The notes under the pieces: generated by a model
Seen by the model: the letters and a program-made list of their open reading frames with translations, nothing else
Databases searched by the model: none
Told to the model about the DNA's origin: nothing
Program-made: the position numbers and the translations under genes
Source: Nocardia macrotermitis
GTDB taxonomy: Bacteria; Actinomycetota; Actinomycetes; Mycobacteriales; Mycobacteriaceae
Direction: 5' to 3'
Length of the DNA: 64,000 bases
NCBI RefSeq assembly: GCF_009604405.1
Contig: NZ_WEGK01000013.1
Location: 1-64,000, forward strand
In this document: piece after piece, positions 6,338 through 14,394 of the stretch
How positions within the stretch are numbered: the stretch's first letter is position 1
How the letters are laid out: the number at the start of each line of letters is the position of its first letter

Positions 6338-7765
6338 ATGGACAGCAGCCAGGGGAACGATGTCCGACACGGTATTTCGTGTGCGCGACGGACCGCGCGC
6401 GCGGCGAAGGCGGACGGCGCTCGTGACCACGAGGCCGCGCTCGCGGTGCACCGGCACTGCGGGGTGTCGCTGTTGCGGGCGCATCGGATCGTGCACGGAT
6501 ACACGCTCGTCGAAGCCGTTGACGCGCTGAAAGAGCTACTGCGAGAACGTGGTACGCCCGCCGAGGGGCTCGCCCACCAGCGGATGTCGCAGTGGGAATG
6601 CGGGCAGGACACGCCGTCCCCGCACTATCTGGACGCACTCTGTCTGCTCTACCGGACCAGGCCCGACCGGCTCGGTTTCGGGACCGACTACTCCGAACCG
6701 GATCCGGTGCCACGAAGAGAACTCGAGGACACGGTGGACCGACGTCATTTCCTGGGTTTCGCTGCCGCGGGGGCAACGTTCATGTCCGCGCCGTCCGTGC
6801 TGGTCGGATGGTCGAACGAGGAACTCGAACAACCGGGGGGCAGACGGGCGACCACGGCGTATGTGGGAATGCTGGAGGATCTCACCGAGCAGAACGGGTT
6901 CGGTCTCTACACCACGCCACCCGCGGAGTTCATCCCCTCGCGCATGGTCGATCTCGCGCGGATCGAGGCGTGTCTGCTGCGCGCCGCGTCCGAATCGGCG
7001 CGTCGTCGGCTGCATCGGATGTACGCGAAGAACGCGGGTTTCATCGCGATCCGGCTCAACGACATCGCCGGTCCGGAGGAGACCTTCGAGTGGTTCCGCA
7101 TCGCGCGGCTGGCCGCCGGACGCGCCGAGGACGACACGGTGCAGGCGTGGGTCGCCGGACACGTCGGCGATGCGTGCACCTGTCAGCGGCACGGGTACGC
7201 CTCCGGTCTCACCGCGGCGCAGAAGGCGCAGACCGCCGGCGCGCGGGTCGCGAATCCCGCTGCGGTACTGGGACATCTGGTGGAAGCGGGTGTGCACGCG
7301 CGGCTGGGGCGTCGCCGCGAGACCATCGACGCGGTGCGTAACGCGGAGCGGATGTACGAGCAGCTGCCCGCCGAGGCCACGGTCGCGGACGGGGTCGGGG
7401 TGAGCGAATATCTGCTGCGCTGGCATCAGACCAACGCGCTGGCCGCCGTCGGGGCGCACCAGGCCGCCGCGCCGCTGCGGGAACGGGTGCTCGAGATGCC
7501 CTTCATCCGCGACGACGAGATCGGCAAGGCGCTGCTGGATCTGGACGTGGCGGCCGCGGAATTCGATGCGGGACAGGTGGATCAGGGCTGCGATACGGTC
7601 GGCGCCGCCTGGCAGCGGCTGCCCGGTGAGTTCCGCACCGGGCAGGTGCCGCGGCGCGCGTTCGAGATCCTCGACGGTCTGAAGCCACAGCATGCCGTGA
7701 CGCGGGCGGTGGCGGATGTGCGTGAGTTGCTGGCGGTGTCGGGGCAGACGGCCCTACCGGGATGA
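6338..7765 (+). CDS. HTH (XRE-type) regulator with TPR-like C-terminal region
   Basis: A 475-aa protein. Residues about 45-110 form an XRE-type helix-turn-helix of the kind common in large Streptomyces and Nocardia regulators (SLLRAHRIVHGYTLVEAVDA ... MSQWECGQDTPSPHYLDALC). A segment DRRHFLGFAAAGATF, superficially like a twin-arginine signal, follows at about 130-150; such motifs recur inside this regulator family and do not imply export here. The C-terminal about 300 residues are Ala-rich helical repeats resembling TPRs. The ATG at 6338 is chosen over an upstream in-frame ATG because AAGG precedes it and the repeats lie upstream. The ligand and targets are unknown. It abuts, convergently, the amidinotransferase operon. 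Confidence 0.75.
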   Translation: MDSSQGNDVRHGISCARRTARAAKADGARDHEAALAVHRHCGVSLLRAHRIVHGYTLVEAVDALKELLRERGTPAEGLAHQRMSQWECGQDTPSPHYLDALCLLYRTRPDRLGFGTDYSEPDPVPRRELEDTVDRRHFLGFAAAGATFMSAPSVLVGWSNEELEQPGGRRATTAYVGMLEDLTEQNGFGLYTTPPAEFIPSRMVDLARIEACLLRAASESARRRLHRMYAKNAGFIAIRLNDIAGPEETFEWFRIARLAAGRAEDDTVQAWVAGHVGDACTCQRHGYASGLTAAQKAQTAGARVANPAAVLGHLVEAGVHARLGRRRETIDAVRNAERMYEQLPAEATVADGVGVSEYLLRWHQTNALAAVGAHQAAAPLRERVLEMPFIRDDEIGKALLDLDVAAAEFDAGQVDQGCDTVGAAWQRLPGEFRTGQVPRRAFEILDGLKPQHAVTRAVADVRELLAVSGQTALPG

Positions 7766-7786
7766 GCGGAGTCGATCGGAGGTCGA

Positions 7787-8869
7787 TCAGAAGTAGGAGT
7801 CGAGTCGCCCCCGTCGCCGCACGTCCAGGGTGGCGCAGTGGAACGAGCCGCCGAAACTGTTGAAATGCCGGAAGTCGCACAGGATCGGGGTGAGCCCGAA
7901 GTCGGTCACGGTGCGGATCATCGGCTCGTCGCGGCGTTCCACGACGACGCGGTTCTCGTCCAGCATCAGCAGATTCATATTGAGCCAGCGACTGCTCAGA
8001 TAGAACGGATGTGCTTCGGGCACAACCGGTTCCGGGGCCACCGCGATGTCCCAGTCCTTGAACAGGCGCGGTGTCTCGCGGACGCGGGTGGGATTGATCA
8101 GCAGCTTTCCCGGTGCGAGCGGCATCAGGGTGGCGTCGATGTGCATCGGGTGCGGATCGTCGAATTCCAGGACGTGGATACGGAATTCGTCGCCGAGATG
8201 ACGTCGCAGCCATTCGATGCCGAAGGCATTGGTGACGTTGCTGCGCTGCGCGATGATGTCGCGGCCGCAGCGCAGGAAGTCCGCACCGTCGAAGGTGGGC
8301 TCGAATTCGGTGATCACCAGGCGCGGCGAGGTGTCCGCGGCGGTCGCCTCGGCCCAGTTCCGGTCGTACTGCGCGTCGAGCAGTTCGGGTTTCGGGCCCG
8401 CGCTCCAGCGTGCCCCGGCCCGGAAGTACTCCTTGAGCAGCGGGCGATAGGCCAGGCATTCGTAATAGCGCGAGCGCCACGCCATCGGGCATTCGATGAT
8501 CTCCGAGCCGATGACCAGCAGCGTGTCGCGGGGCATCGCGGCGTACATGCCGGTGCTCGACCAGGTGTGGGTGGCGTAGGTGACGCGCTGCGGGATCGGT
8601 TCCGGGCGACGGACCCGGACCCCCTCGCCCGCCAGGATGCGCGCGAACTCGTCCAGCTCCGCGGCCGCCGCGGCGACCAGTTCCCGGGGGAACGGGCGGC
8701 CCGCTCGCGCGCGGAACGTGTCGAGCTGATCGGTGGGCAGGACCGGCGGGAGCGCGATGTGCCAGGGCGGGAAACTGGCGTCGTCGATGATGCCGACGAC
8801 GACCTCCTCGAGCGGATCCCACTCGGTGTACGAACACACCGGAACCGACTGCGCGGACCCCTCCTGCAT
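7787..8869 (-). CDS. Glycine-amidinotransferase-like enzyme (AGAT family)
   Basis: A 360-aa protein aligning along its length with arginine:glycine amidinotransferases. Landmarks are EPTFDGADFLRCGRDI, AQRSNVTNAFGIEWLRRHL, DDPHPMHIDATL (catalytic His) and the C-terminal SFGGSFHCATLDVRR with nucleophilic Cys345. Family members move the amidino group of L-arginine to an amine (glycine in creatine synthesis and in cylindrospermopsin synthesis). The start at 8869 has AGGGG about 9 bases upstream; an earlier in-frame start would add 29 residues unlike the family. It is last in a minus-strand run after a PLP enzyme and a dehydrogenase-like gene. The acceptor amine is unknown; the context suggests guanidino amino acid or natural-product synthesis. 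Confidence 0.9.
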   Translation of the reverse strand: MQEGSAQSVPVCSYTEWDPLEEVVVGIIDDASFPPWHIALPPVLPTDQLDTFRARAGRPFPRELVAAAAAELDEFARILAGEGVRVRRPEPIPQRVTYATHTWSSTGMYAAMPRDTLLVIGSEIIECPMAWRSRYYECLAYRPLLKEYFRAGARWSAGPKPELLDAQYDRNWAEATAADTSPRLVITEFEPTFDGADFLRCGRDIIAQRSNVTNAFGIEWLRRHLGDEFRIHVLEFDDPHPMHIDATLMPLAPGKLLINPTRVRETPRLFKDWDIAVAPEPVVPEAHPFYLSSRWLNMNLLMLDENRVVVERRDEPMIRTVTDFGLTPILCDFRHFNSFGGSFHCATLDVRRRGRLDSYF

Positions 8870-9025
8870 ATACGCCACCCCTGAAATACGCTCGTGCCGA
8901 AGATGATTCGGATCATGGACACGCTGATCCAACGATAACCCATGGGGGACAGTCACCGTGGGTGGTCGGTCGATACTCGTTCGGCAAATCCGTTGCTACC
9001 CAAGGGGACCCGTGATCGGAGCGGG

Positions 9026-9931
9026 TTATGCGGCGGGGTTCTCGGCCGTGCCGTCGGTGAGCACGTGCTGCGGTCGGCCGGCGAGGTAGCTGGTGAGGTT
9101 GTCGAAGATCTCGCGCGGATTGTCGGCGCGGGCGGTCTCGGTGTCCCACGCGGTACCGGGCGTCAGCACGACGTTGTCGAGGGCGCGGAGCGTATCGGCG
9201 GCGTCGTCGGTGATGTGGTCGAGTCCGGCGCCCGCCAGACCGCCCGTGACCAGCAGCCGAGCCATCGCGGCCTGATCGATGAGCTCGCCGCGGCTGGTGT
9301 TGACGATCACGGCCGAGGGCCGCAGCAGGGCCAGCCGTTCGGCGTTCAGGATGCCCCGGGTGTCGCCGTCGAGCGGTAGATGCACCGACAGCACGTCGGC
9401 CTCGCGCAGCAGTTCCTCGAGCGGCACGACCGACACCCCGGGCACCGGCGTTCCCCTCCGATTCGCGCCGACGACCCGCATCCCGAACCCCGCCGCGATC
9501 CCCGCGACATGTCCGCCGATCCGCCCCGTCCCCAGCAGCCCCAGCGTCCGCCCACGCAATTCCCGCCCGGGCAGTACCCTCCCGCCACGAGTCACCTCGA
9601 ACAACAGCCGGAAGACATACTCGGCGACCGCCACCCGGGAATGATCCGGGCAGTGCGCGACAGTGATCCCGGCAGCCCCCGCCGCATCCAGATCGACACC
9701 GTGAAAACCATTGGTGGCCAACGTGATATACCGCAACCGGGTAACCTGCCGCAGCAACTCACCCGGCAACGGCGTCGCCTCCACCACGGCCAGATCCGCA
9801 TCGCGGAGCCGACGCAGCGCGGTCTCCGGATCGGGATGATCCTCGAAGACCTGGAACTCGCCGAGCGTCGCGAACGCGTCCCGCCATTCCCGCGGCAGGA
9901 AGCTCGGTCGGTCGAGACAGATGATCCTCAT
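9026..9931 (-). CDS. D-2-hydroxyacid-dehydrogenase-like protein lacking catalytic His and Glu
   Basis: A 301-aa protein with the D-isomer-specific 2-hydroxyacid dehydrogenase fold. The Rossmann motif GTGRIG is at 134-139, followed by ANRRG (155-160), whose arginines suggest NADPH. The substrate-binding Arg214 is kept in NTSRGELID. The catalytic histidine of the usual LTPH motif is Gly259 (LTPGTAW), and the usual FE-x-EP glutamate region reads LDHITDD. Oxidoreductase activity is therefore doubtful unless another residue substitutes. Its ATG overlaps the stop of the upstream PLP-enzyme gene by 4 bases, so the two are translationally coupled. A 2-keto acid made by the PLP enzyme would be its natural substrate or ligand (inference). 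Confidence 0.8.
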   Translation of the reverse strand: MRIICLDRPSFLPREWRDAFATLGEFQVFEDHPDPETALRRLRDADLAVVEATPLPGELLRQVTRLRYITLATNGFHGVDLDAAGAAGITVAHCPDHSRVAVAEYVFRLLFEVTRGGRVLPGRELRGRTLGLLGTGRIGGHVAGIAAGFGMRVVGANRRGTPVPGVSVVPLEELLREADVLSVHLPLDGDTRGILNAERLALLRPSAVIVNTSRGELIDQAAMARLLVTGGLAGAGLDHITDDAADTLRALDNVVLTPGTAWDTETARADNPREIFDNLTSYLAGRPQHVLTDGTAENPAA

Positions 9932-11172
9932 GCCGCACCTGCCGATCGCAAACGCGGCGTGGCCGCGATCAGGCTGCGGAGCAGGCGACAGGCCAGCGCG
10001 AAGTGGGTGGCCTCCCGGGCGAGTGCGAAACGTACGTGATACGAACCGGCCTGCGGATCGGCCCAGTAGAAGAAATCACCCGGGAGGATGCCGATGCCGA
10101 AATTCCTGACCAGGTCGGCCAGGTCGGGGCCGGTCAGATCGGCGGACTCGATGCGAATCCATTCGACGCTGACCCCGGTGCGGTCGGCGGTGGCGGGGGC
10201 CAGGACCGACCCGGACAGAGCCTGATGCAGCACGTCGCGGTTGGTGCGGATGAGGTCGCGAACGGTGCTGTCCAGCCCGCGTTCCTGCGAGTCCGCCAGG
10301 TACGCGGTGAGCAGGCACAGGACGAGCGGGCTCACGTACAGGGTGACGTTGTTGTGCAATTCCCGCAGGTCCGGGTACAGCCGGGGGCTGGCGACCAGGA
10401 TGCTGCACTTCTGGTTGAGGGTCGGCCACGTCTTCCCGGTGTCCTCGATGCACACGTACTCCACACCGATCTCGTTCAGGATCGCGTACTGGTCCCAGGT
10501 CTCGTAGCTCTCGTAGAATCGGAACGCCCAGTCGATGATCAGTAGCGTTCCGGTGGCCTTGCAGGTGTGTGCCAGGAATTCGAATTCGGTTTGGTCCAGA
10601 GCGAATCCGGTGGGGTTGTTGGGCAGGGTGATCAACAGGGCGTCCGGGCGATTCTCGCCGGTGAGCAGGTTCAGCAGGGATGCGTCGAGGGTGCGGTGGG
10701 CCAGCATCGACTCGGCGATCGGGATCAATCGCACCTTCCGCTGACGCAGGATCATCACCTGGGCGTCGATGCACGGCTGCAACAGACCCACCGACATGTT
10801 CCGCGCGCCCAGATAGGTGGCGACGATGTCGATGGACGCGGACGCGCAGTTGCTGAGCAGCCGGTACGGGCTCGTCCGCATCGAATGCTGCCCGGCGAGC
10901 CCGAAGAAGGTGCGCTGGAATTCGGCTTCGATGTCGTGTTGCCGTCCACAGGCGCTGCGCAGGTATATGCTCGGCAATAGTGGGATGACGTCGAGTTGTG
11001 TGGGGTCCTGCCACTGGTGGCTGTGTGCATCGCACAGGTTGTATTCGAGGTTCGTGCTCGCTTGTTCGTATTGGGTGAGATTGGGCAGCACGGCCGCTGG
11101 ATTCACGCCTTTCGCGATGAAGGTTTCCAGCTGATCGGCCTCGAAGGGGCCACAGAACGGATCTTTGTTCAT
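9928..11172 (-). CDS. PLP-dependent enzyme resembling arginine oxidase/hydroxylase MppP
   Basis: A 414-aa fold-type I PLP protein. PNLTQYEQASTNLEYNLCDA near the N-terminus, LPNNPTG (Asn186), IIDWAF (Asp214) and IEDTGKTWPTL with Schiff-base Lys247 all match the pattern I recall for MppP, an unusual aminotransferase-fold enzyme that oxidises L-arginine to 2-keto- and 4-hydroxy-2-ketoarginine in enduracididine biosynthesis. Ordinary aminotransferase activity remains possible. ATG 11172 is preceded by AGAGG; a GTG at 11181 is an alternative start. It heads the three-gene minus-strand operon. With an amidinotransferase in the same operon, arginine or another guanidino compound is the obvious substrate (inference). 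Confidence 0.8.
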   Translation of the reverse strand: MNKDPFCGPFEADQLETFIAKGVNPAAVLPNLTQYEQASTNLEYNLCDAHSHQWQDPTQLDVIPLLPSIYLRSACGRQHDIEAEFQRTFFGLAGQHSMRTSPYRLLSNCASASIDIVATYLGARNMSVGLLQPCIDAQVMILRQRKVRLIPIAESMLAHRTLDASLLNLLTGENRPDALLITLPNNPTGFALDQTEFEFLAHTCKATGTLLIIDWAFRFYESYETWDQYAILNEIGVEYVCIEDTGKTWPTLNQKCSILVASPRLYPDLRELHNNVTLYVSPLVLCLLTAYLADSQERGLDSTVRDLIRTNRDVLHQALSGSVLAPATADRTGVSVEWIRIESADLTGPDLADLVRNFGIGILPGDFFYWADPQAGSYHVRFALAREATHFALACRLLRSLIAATPRLRSAGAA

Positions 11173-11541
11173 GGGAGGCACCTCTCCTCCGGGGATCAGG
11201 GGGCCTTGCGGCCCTGATACCTCGAGAGTGAACTGCGGTCAGCCTTGCTGTCAAGTGGCGCGATACGGCTTATTTTCGTCCGAATAGTCTCACTTGATGA
11301 TGGGTACTCTCCTCAGCAGACCCGACGGCTTCGGCTCGGGTTTCGTGGTGCTGCGCACGACTTCTGATCCAGCCCTGCAGGTTGGCTGCCGTCATACCAC
11401 CGTTCACCAGGTTCGGGGCGCTGTTCACCCAGATCGACTAGGTATAAGTTCGCTTGAACACCGTGCGTCAACGCTTGTTAGCGTCGCTTGATGGTGGTAC
11501 CTTCCCTGCGTACCCACCCGGAGGCGACTGGAGAGCCACTC
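11173..11541. promoter_or_regulatory. Divergent control region of the guanidino-type cluster
   Basis: This 369-bp interval separates the PLP-enzyme operon (minus) from the HTH regulator (plus). It contains a palindrome GTTCGCTTGAAC (11448-11459) immediately after a -10-like TATAAG (11443-11448). GTCGCTTGATG and CGCTTGTTA lie nearby, and a widely spaced TCAAGTG/CACTTGA pair lies nearer the minus-strand gene. These are candidate operators for the adjacent HTH protein. No gene is seen here. Confidence 0.45.
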
Positions 11542-12480
11542 ATGCGCGAGGTGAAACTGGCGGCGACGCTCAGACATCTCGTCGACGAGGGCGAGTACCG
11601 GGGCAACCGGCGACAGGTCTGTGCCGACCTCGGCATCACTCCGGCGGCATTGTCGCAGTACATCAACGGTCAGACCACTCCCAGTATCGAGAAATTGATC
11701 GCGCTCGCCGATCTGTTCAAGGTGTCGCTCGATTATCTGATGTTCGGCGAGGATGTGGTAACCCAGGCCAGCGGTGCGTTGGAATATGGTCCGATGGCGC
11801 GCTACGTCGAGGTGGGTGTGGATTCGGTGCGGGCCGGTATCGCCGCACAATCCGCTTTCATCACGAAAGTCGGAACAATTCTGGCGGAAACGATCACCGA
11901 GCAGATAGACGCCGCAGCGCAAGCGGCCTCGAAACGCCCGACCACTTTGCAGGGCATGCTCGATCGGGAGCAGATTCTCGAACTCGAGCGTTACAGTTCC
12001 AGCAGTACCATCGTGGCCGTCGATCTCAGTGAGGACGTCATCGAGATCGACAGCAACATCGAACGTGGAGTGGCGCCCAGCAATACCATTGCGATCGTCG
12101 CCGATAATCTGATCAAGAAGCGTGCATACCGTTATGTTTTGTCGCCGGGCATGCGCGACGTCGAATCGGTGATCGAACGGTACCGCGCGCTCCTGCGCCG
12201 GTTGAAGGTGAAGCCCGCGGATCTGCGTCGCTGCACTTTCAGTATTGCACGTGAAGATATCTTTGTGAGTTTCGGGATATATGAACTCGATGTGGTCGGT
12301 CTGCGGCAGCGGAGCCCGATTCTTCATCAGTACATCGAGGATTACATCGGAAGCGACGGTCGGATCGGGTATATCGAGTCCCCGTCGTCACCTTCCACAT
12401 TCTTCCTGATGGATACCTACCGCCTGAGAACGGCAACGCGTGAATTCACGCGGCTCGCGGCGATCGAAACGTCCGGATAG
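11542..12480 (+). CDS. HTH (XRE/Cro-CI type) transcriptional regulator
   Basis: A 312-aa protein with an N-terminal Cro/CI-type HTH (residues about 5-65, including RRQVCADLGITPAALSQYI and TPSIEKLIALADLF). A C-terminal domain of about 220 residues, unrecognised, may sense a ligand. The ATG at 11542 has GGAGA 7 bases upstream. It is divergent from the PLP/dehydrogenase/amidinotransferase operon and precedes the methyltransferase and oxygenase genes, so it is the likely pathway-specific regulator of both arms. The shared upstream palindrome supports autoregulation (inference). Confidence 0.78.
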   Translation: MREVKLAATLRHLVDEGEYRGNRRQVCADLGITPAALSQYINGQTTPSIEKLIALADLFKVSLDYLMFGEDVVTQASGALEYGPMARYVEVGVDSVRAGIAAQSAFITKVGTILAETITEQIDAAAQAASKRPTTLQGMLDREQILELERYSSSSTIVAVDLSEDVIEIDSNIERGVAPSNTIAIVADNLIKKRAYRYVLSPGMRDVESVIERYRALLRRLKVKPADLRRCTFSIAREDIFVSFGIYELDVVGLRQRSPILHQYIEDYIGSDGRIGYIESPSSPSTFFLMDTYRLRTATREFTRLAAIETSG

Positions 12481-12685
12481 GCAGGGTGGGGCGGTAACTC
12501 ATAGTTCCGATTGCTCCGGTGCGCTTTCCCTGTCGGGGTTGCCACCGGGGGTTTTCGGCTGCTGGTCGAACTCGCAGAGTCTCGTGTGACCTGTGGGTTT
12601 CTCGGCGTCTGAGCGAATCCGATGATCAAATATCCGGTCGGCTGTCAACAGCCGACTCTCAATCGAGAAAGTAGTGGTGTCGTAG

Positions 12686-13525
12686 GTGGAGAAGACTGTC
12701 GTGGGGTCCGGGGGCATTGATTTCGGGGCCGGTGAACCGGTCTGTCGCGATGCCGTAGCGAGACCGGTTGCCACGAATTCGACCACACCTTGGCTCGAGC
12801 GTCAGAAATACTACTGGGATGCCGTCGCGCCGACCTACGATCTACAGTATTCGACCGAATGGTCGGCAGCCGAGAATGTCATCGTCGCGAGGCGTCTGTC
12901 GACATTGCTGCCGGAGGGTCCAGCGCCGAAGGTGCTCGATCTGGGCTGCGGTACCGGACTTGGTTACGGCATGCTCACCGAGCTACGCCCGGATATGGAA
13001 TACATCGGCGTCGATGCCTCTGCCGGTATGCTGGATATATTCCGATCGAAATTCGCGGACGATATCCAATTGCTCAACGAGCCGGTGGAAGGTTTGCTCG
13101 CCGACCGCTTCCACGGCATCGATCTCGTTATCGCCACATTCACCTCTGCGTCGTACATCGATCTGCGGTTGCGTGAGCTACTGGCCCGGGTGGCAAGTTG
13201 GATGAAGCCGTCCGGCTGTATCTATCTATCATTTCTGAACCGGCTGTCGATCGGTTCCATGGGCGCTCTCGGATTCGGTCGGGTCATCGATTATTCGAGT
13301 CGAGGATTCACGTCGGGGACGGTTCCGGCGAAAAGGTATACCAGTCGGGAACTGATCGAGACGTGCGCTGGTCTCGGACTTTCCGCCAGGACCGTGTCAC
13401 TCGGGCCGTTCGCCGGCGTTTTCGAGTCGAAGTTCTTCATCAGGACGAACGCGCTGCTGGCCAATTACGGCGGATTCGGTCATACCGTCGACCTGATGAT
13501 CACCGGGAAGGCGGCGGCGAAATGA
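12686..13525 (+). CDS. Class I SAM-dependent methyltransferase
   Basis: About 279 aa. SAM-binding motif I is VLDLGCGTGLGYG (around residue 84), followed by an acidic residue in YIGVDASAGML; a later motif is DLVIATFTSASYIDLRLREL. The chemistry could be O-, N- or C-methylation. The GTG at 12686 is the first in-frame start; a GTG at 12701 is possible and neither has a strong ribosome binding site. The stop overlaps the oxygenase ATG (ATGA), so the two are coupled. In the MppP setting, a methyltransferase acting on a keto acid (as in beta-methylarginine synthesis) is one hypothesis. Confidence 0.82.
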   Translation: MEKTVVGSGGIDFGAGEPVCRDAVARPVATNSTTPWLERQKYYWDAVAPTYDLQYSTEWSAAENVIVARRLSTLLPEGPAPKVLDLGCGTGLGYGMLTELRPDMEYIGVDASAGMLDIFRSKFADDIQLLNEPVEGLLADRFHGIDLVIATFTSASYIDLRLRELLARVASWMKPSGCIYLSFLNRLSIGSMGALGFGRVIDYSSRGFTSGTVPAKRYTSRELIETCAGLGLSARTVSLGPFAGVFESKFFIRTNALLANYGGFGHTVDLMITGKAAAK

Positions 13526-14160
13526 GCCTGCCGTTCTTCGCCACGGTCGACGTTCTCGATCTGCTGCCGCAGGACTGGTCCACGCACGTGGATCGGGTGT
13601 GTGAGCAGTGGTCGCGGCGATCGGAATTGCACGGAGGTACCAGCACCAGCCTGGAGCCACTGGGCACCGTGATCGATTATCGACTGCTGACCGGGGACGA
13701 TATCGCCGAGCATCTACCCTGGCTGTTCGAGTTGCATCGGACGAGCTTCCATCGGATAGCCGAAGAGATCAGCGGTATGTCCCTGGATCCGGACAACGCG
13801 GTCACCTCCGCGGTCAATGTCAACATCTTGGATCCGGGCGGAGACGGCTACGAGTGGCATCTCGACTCCAATCCGGTGACGGCCCTGCTGTTCCTGAGCA
13901 CCCACACCGAGGAGGACGGCGGCAGGCTGGAACTACGCCCGACCGACCGGGAGCCGCTGAGTGTTACCCCCTGCGCCGGAACCTTGGCCGTTTTCGACGC
14001 CCGCCGCTGCCCCCACCGAGTCAGCCCACCGACGCAGGGACTGAGGATTTCCGCGCCGATGAACTACTTCATCACCGGACAGCCGCGACATCGCCCCGAC
14101 GACCTCGACGCCGCGCTGTACAACCACAATGACCGAGATGTGCGCATGCTGATCGGCTGA
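13522..14160 (+). CDS. 2-oxoglutarate/Fe(II)-dependent oxygenase
   Basis: A 212-aa jelly-roll oxygenase with the metal triad H-x-D in GYEWHLDSNPVTALLFLS, a distal His in ARRCPHRVSPP and a 2OG-binding Arg shortly after (GLRISAP). These motifs and the GGRLEL strand match the prolyl-4-hydroxylase-like 2OG-Fe(II) superfamily. It overlaps the methyltransferase by 4 bases. The likely role is hydroxylation or oxidative tailoring of the cluster's product; the substrate cannot be told from sequence. A hairpin at 14335-14367 may end transcription. Confidence 0.82.
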   Translation: MSLPFFATVDVLDLLPQDWSTHVDRVCEQWSRRSELHGGTSTSLEPLGTVIDYRLLTGDDIAEHLPWLFELHRTSFHRIAEEISGMSLDPDNAVTSAVNVNILDPGGDGYEWHLDSNPVTALLFLSTHTEEDGGRLELRPTDREPLSVTPCAGTLAVFDARRCPHRVSPPTQGLRISAPMNYFITGQPRHRPDDLDAALYNHNDRDVRMLIG

Positions 14161-14334
14161 GATCGCTACCGTCGGTCGCATTTCGGCTCTCGATCATGCG
14201 GATTCGCAGATGCGACGAGGAGCCAGGTCGTCCAAGAGGATCTGAATCCTCGCGTTGTGGAGCCGCAGGCCAACAGAGTCCTGGTTTCAGCTGTGTCAGC
14301 GCGATCCTCCGGCTGCGTTCGGTCCGTGAACAGT

Positions 14335-14367
14335 GGCTGTCCGTCCGGATTTCCCGGGCGGACAGCC
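14335..14367 (+). terminator. Hairpin between the oxygenase and the propeller-like gene
   Basis: GGCTGTCCG (14335-14343) is the perfect complement of CGGACAGCC (14359-14367), with further internal pairing. There is no T-run. It lies 174 bases after the oxygenase stop and just before the next gene's ribosome binding site, so it may terminate the cluster or form part of that gene's leader. Confidence 0.5.
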
Positions 14368-14394
14368 GTTCCGCGCTGTCCCGGAGGGTTGTCG

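Noticed and set aside
6720..6790. A twin-arginine export signal in the HTH regulator
   Set aside because: The Arg-Arg motif is internal, after the DNA-binding domain, and is a recurring feature of this regulator type rather than an N-terminal signal.
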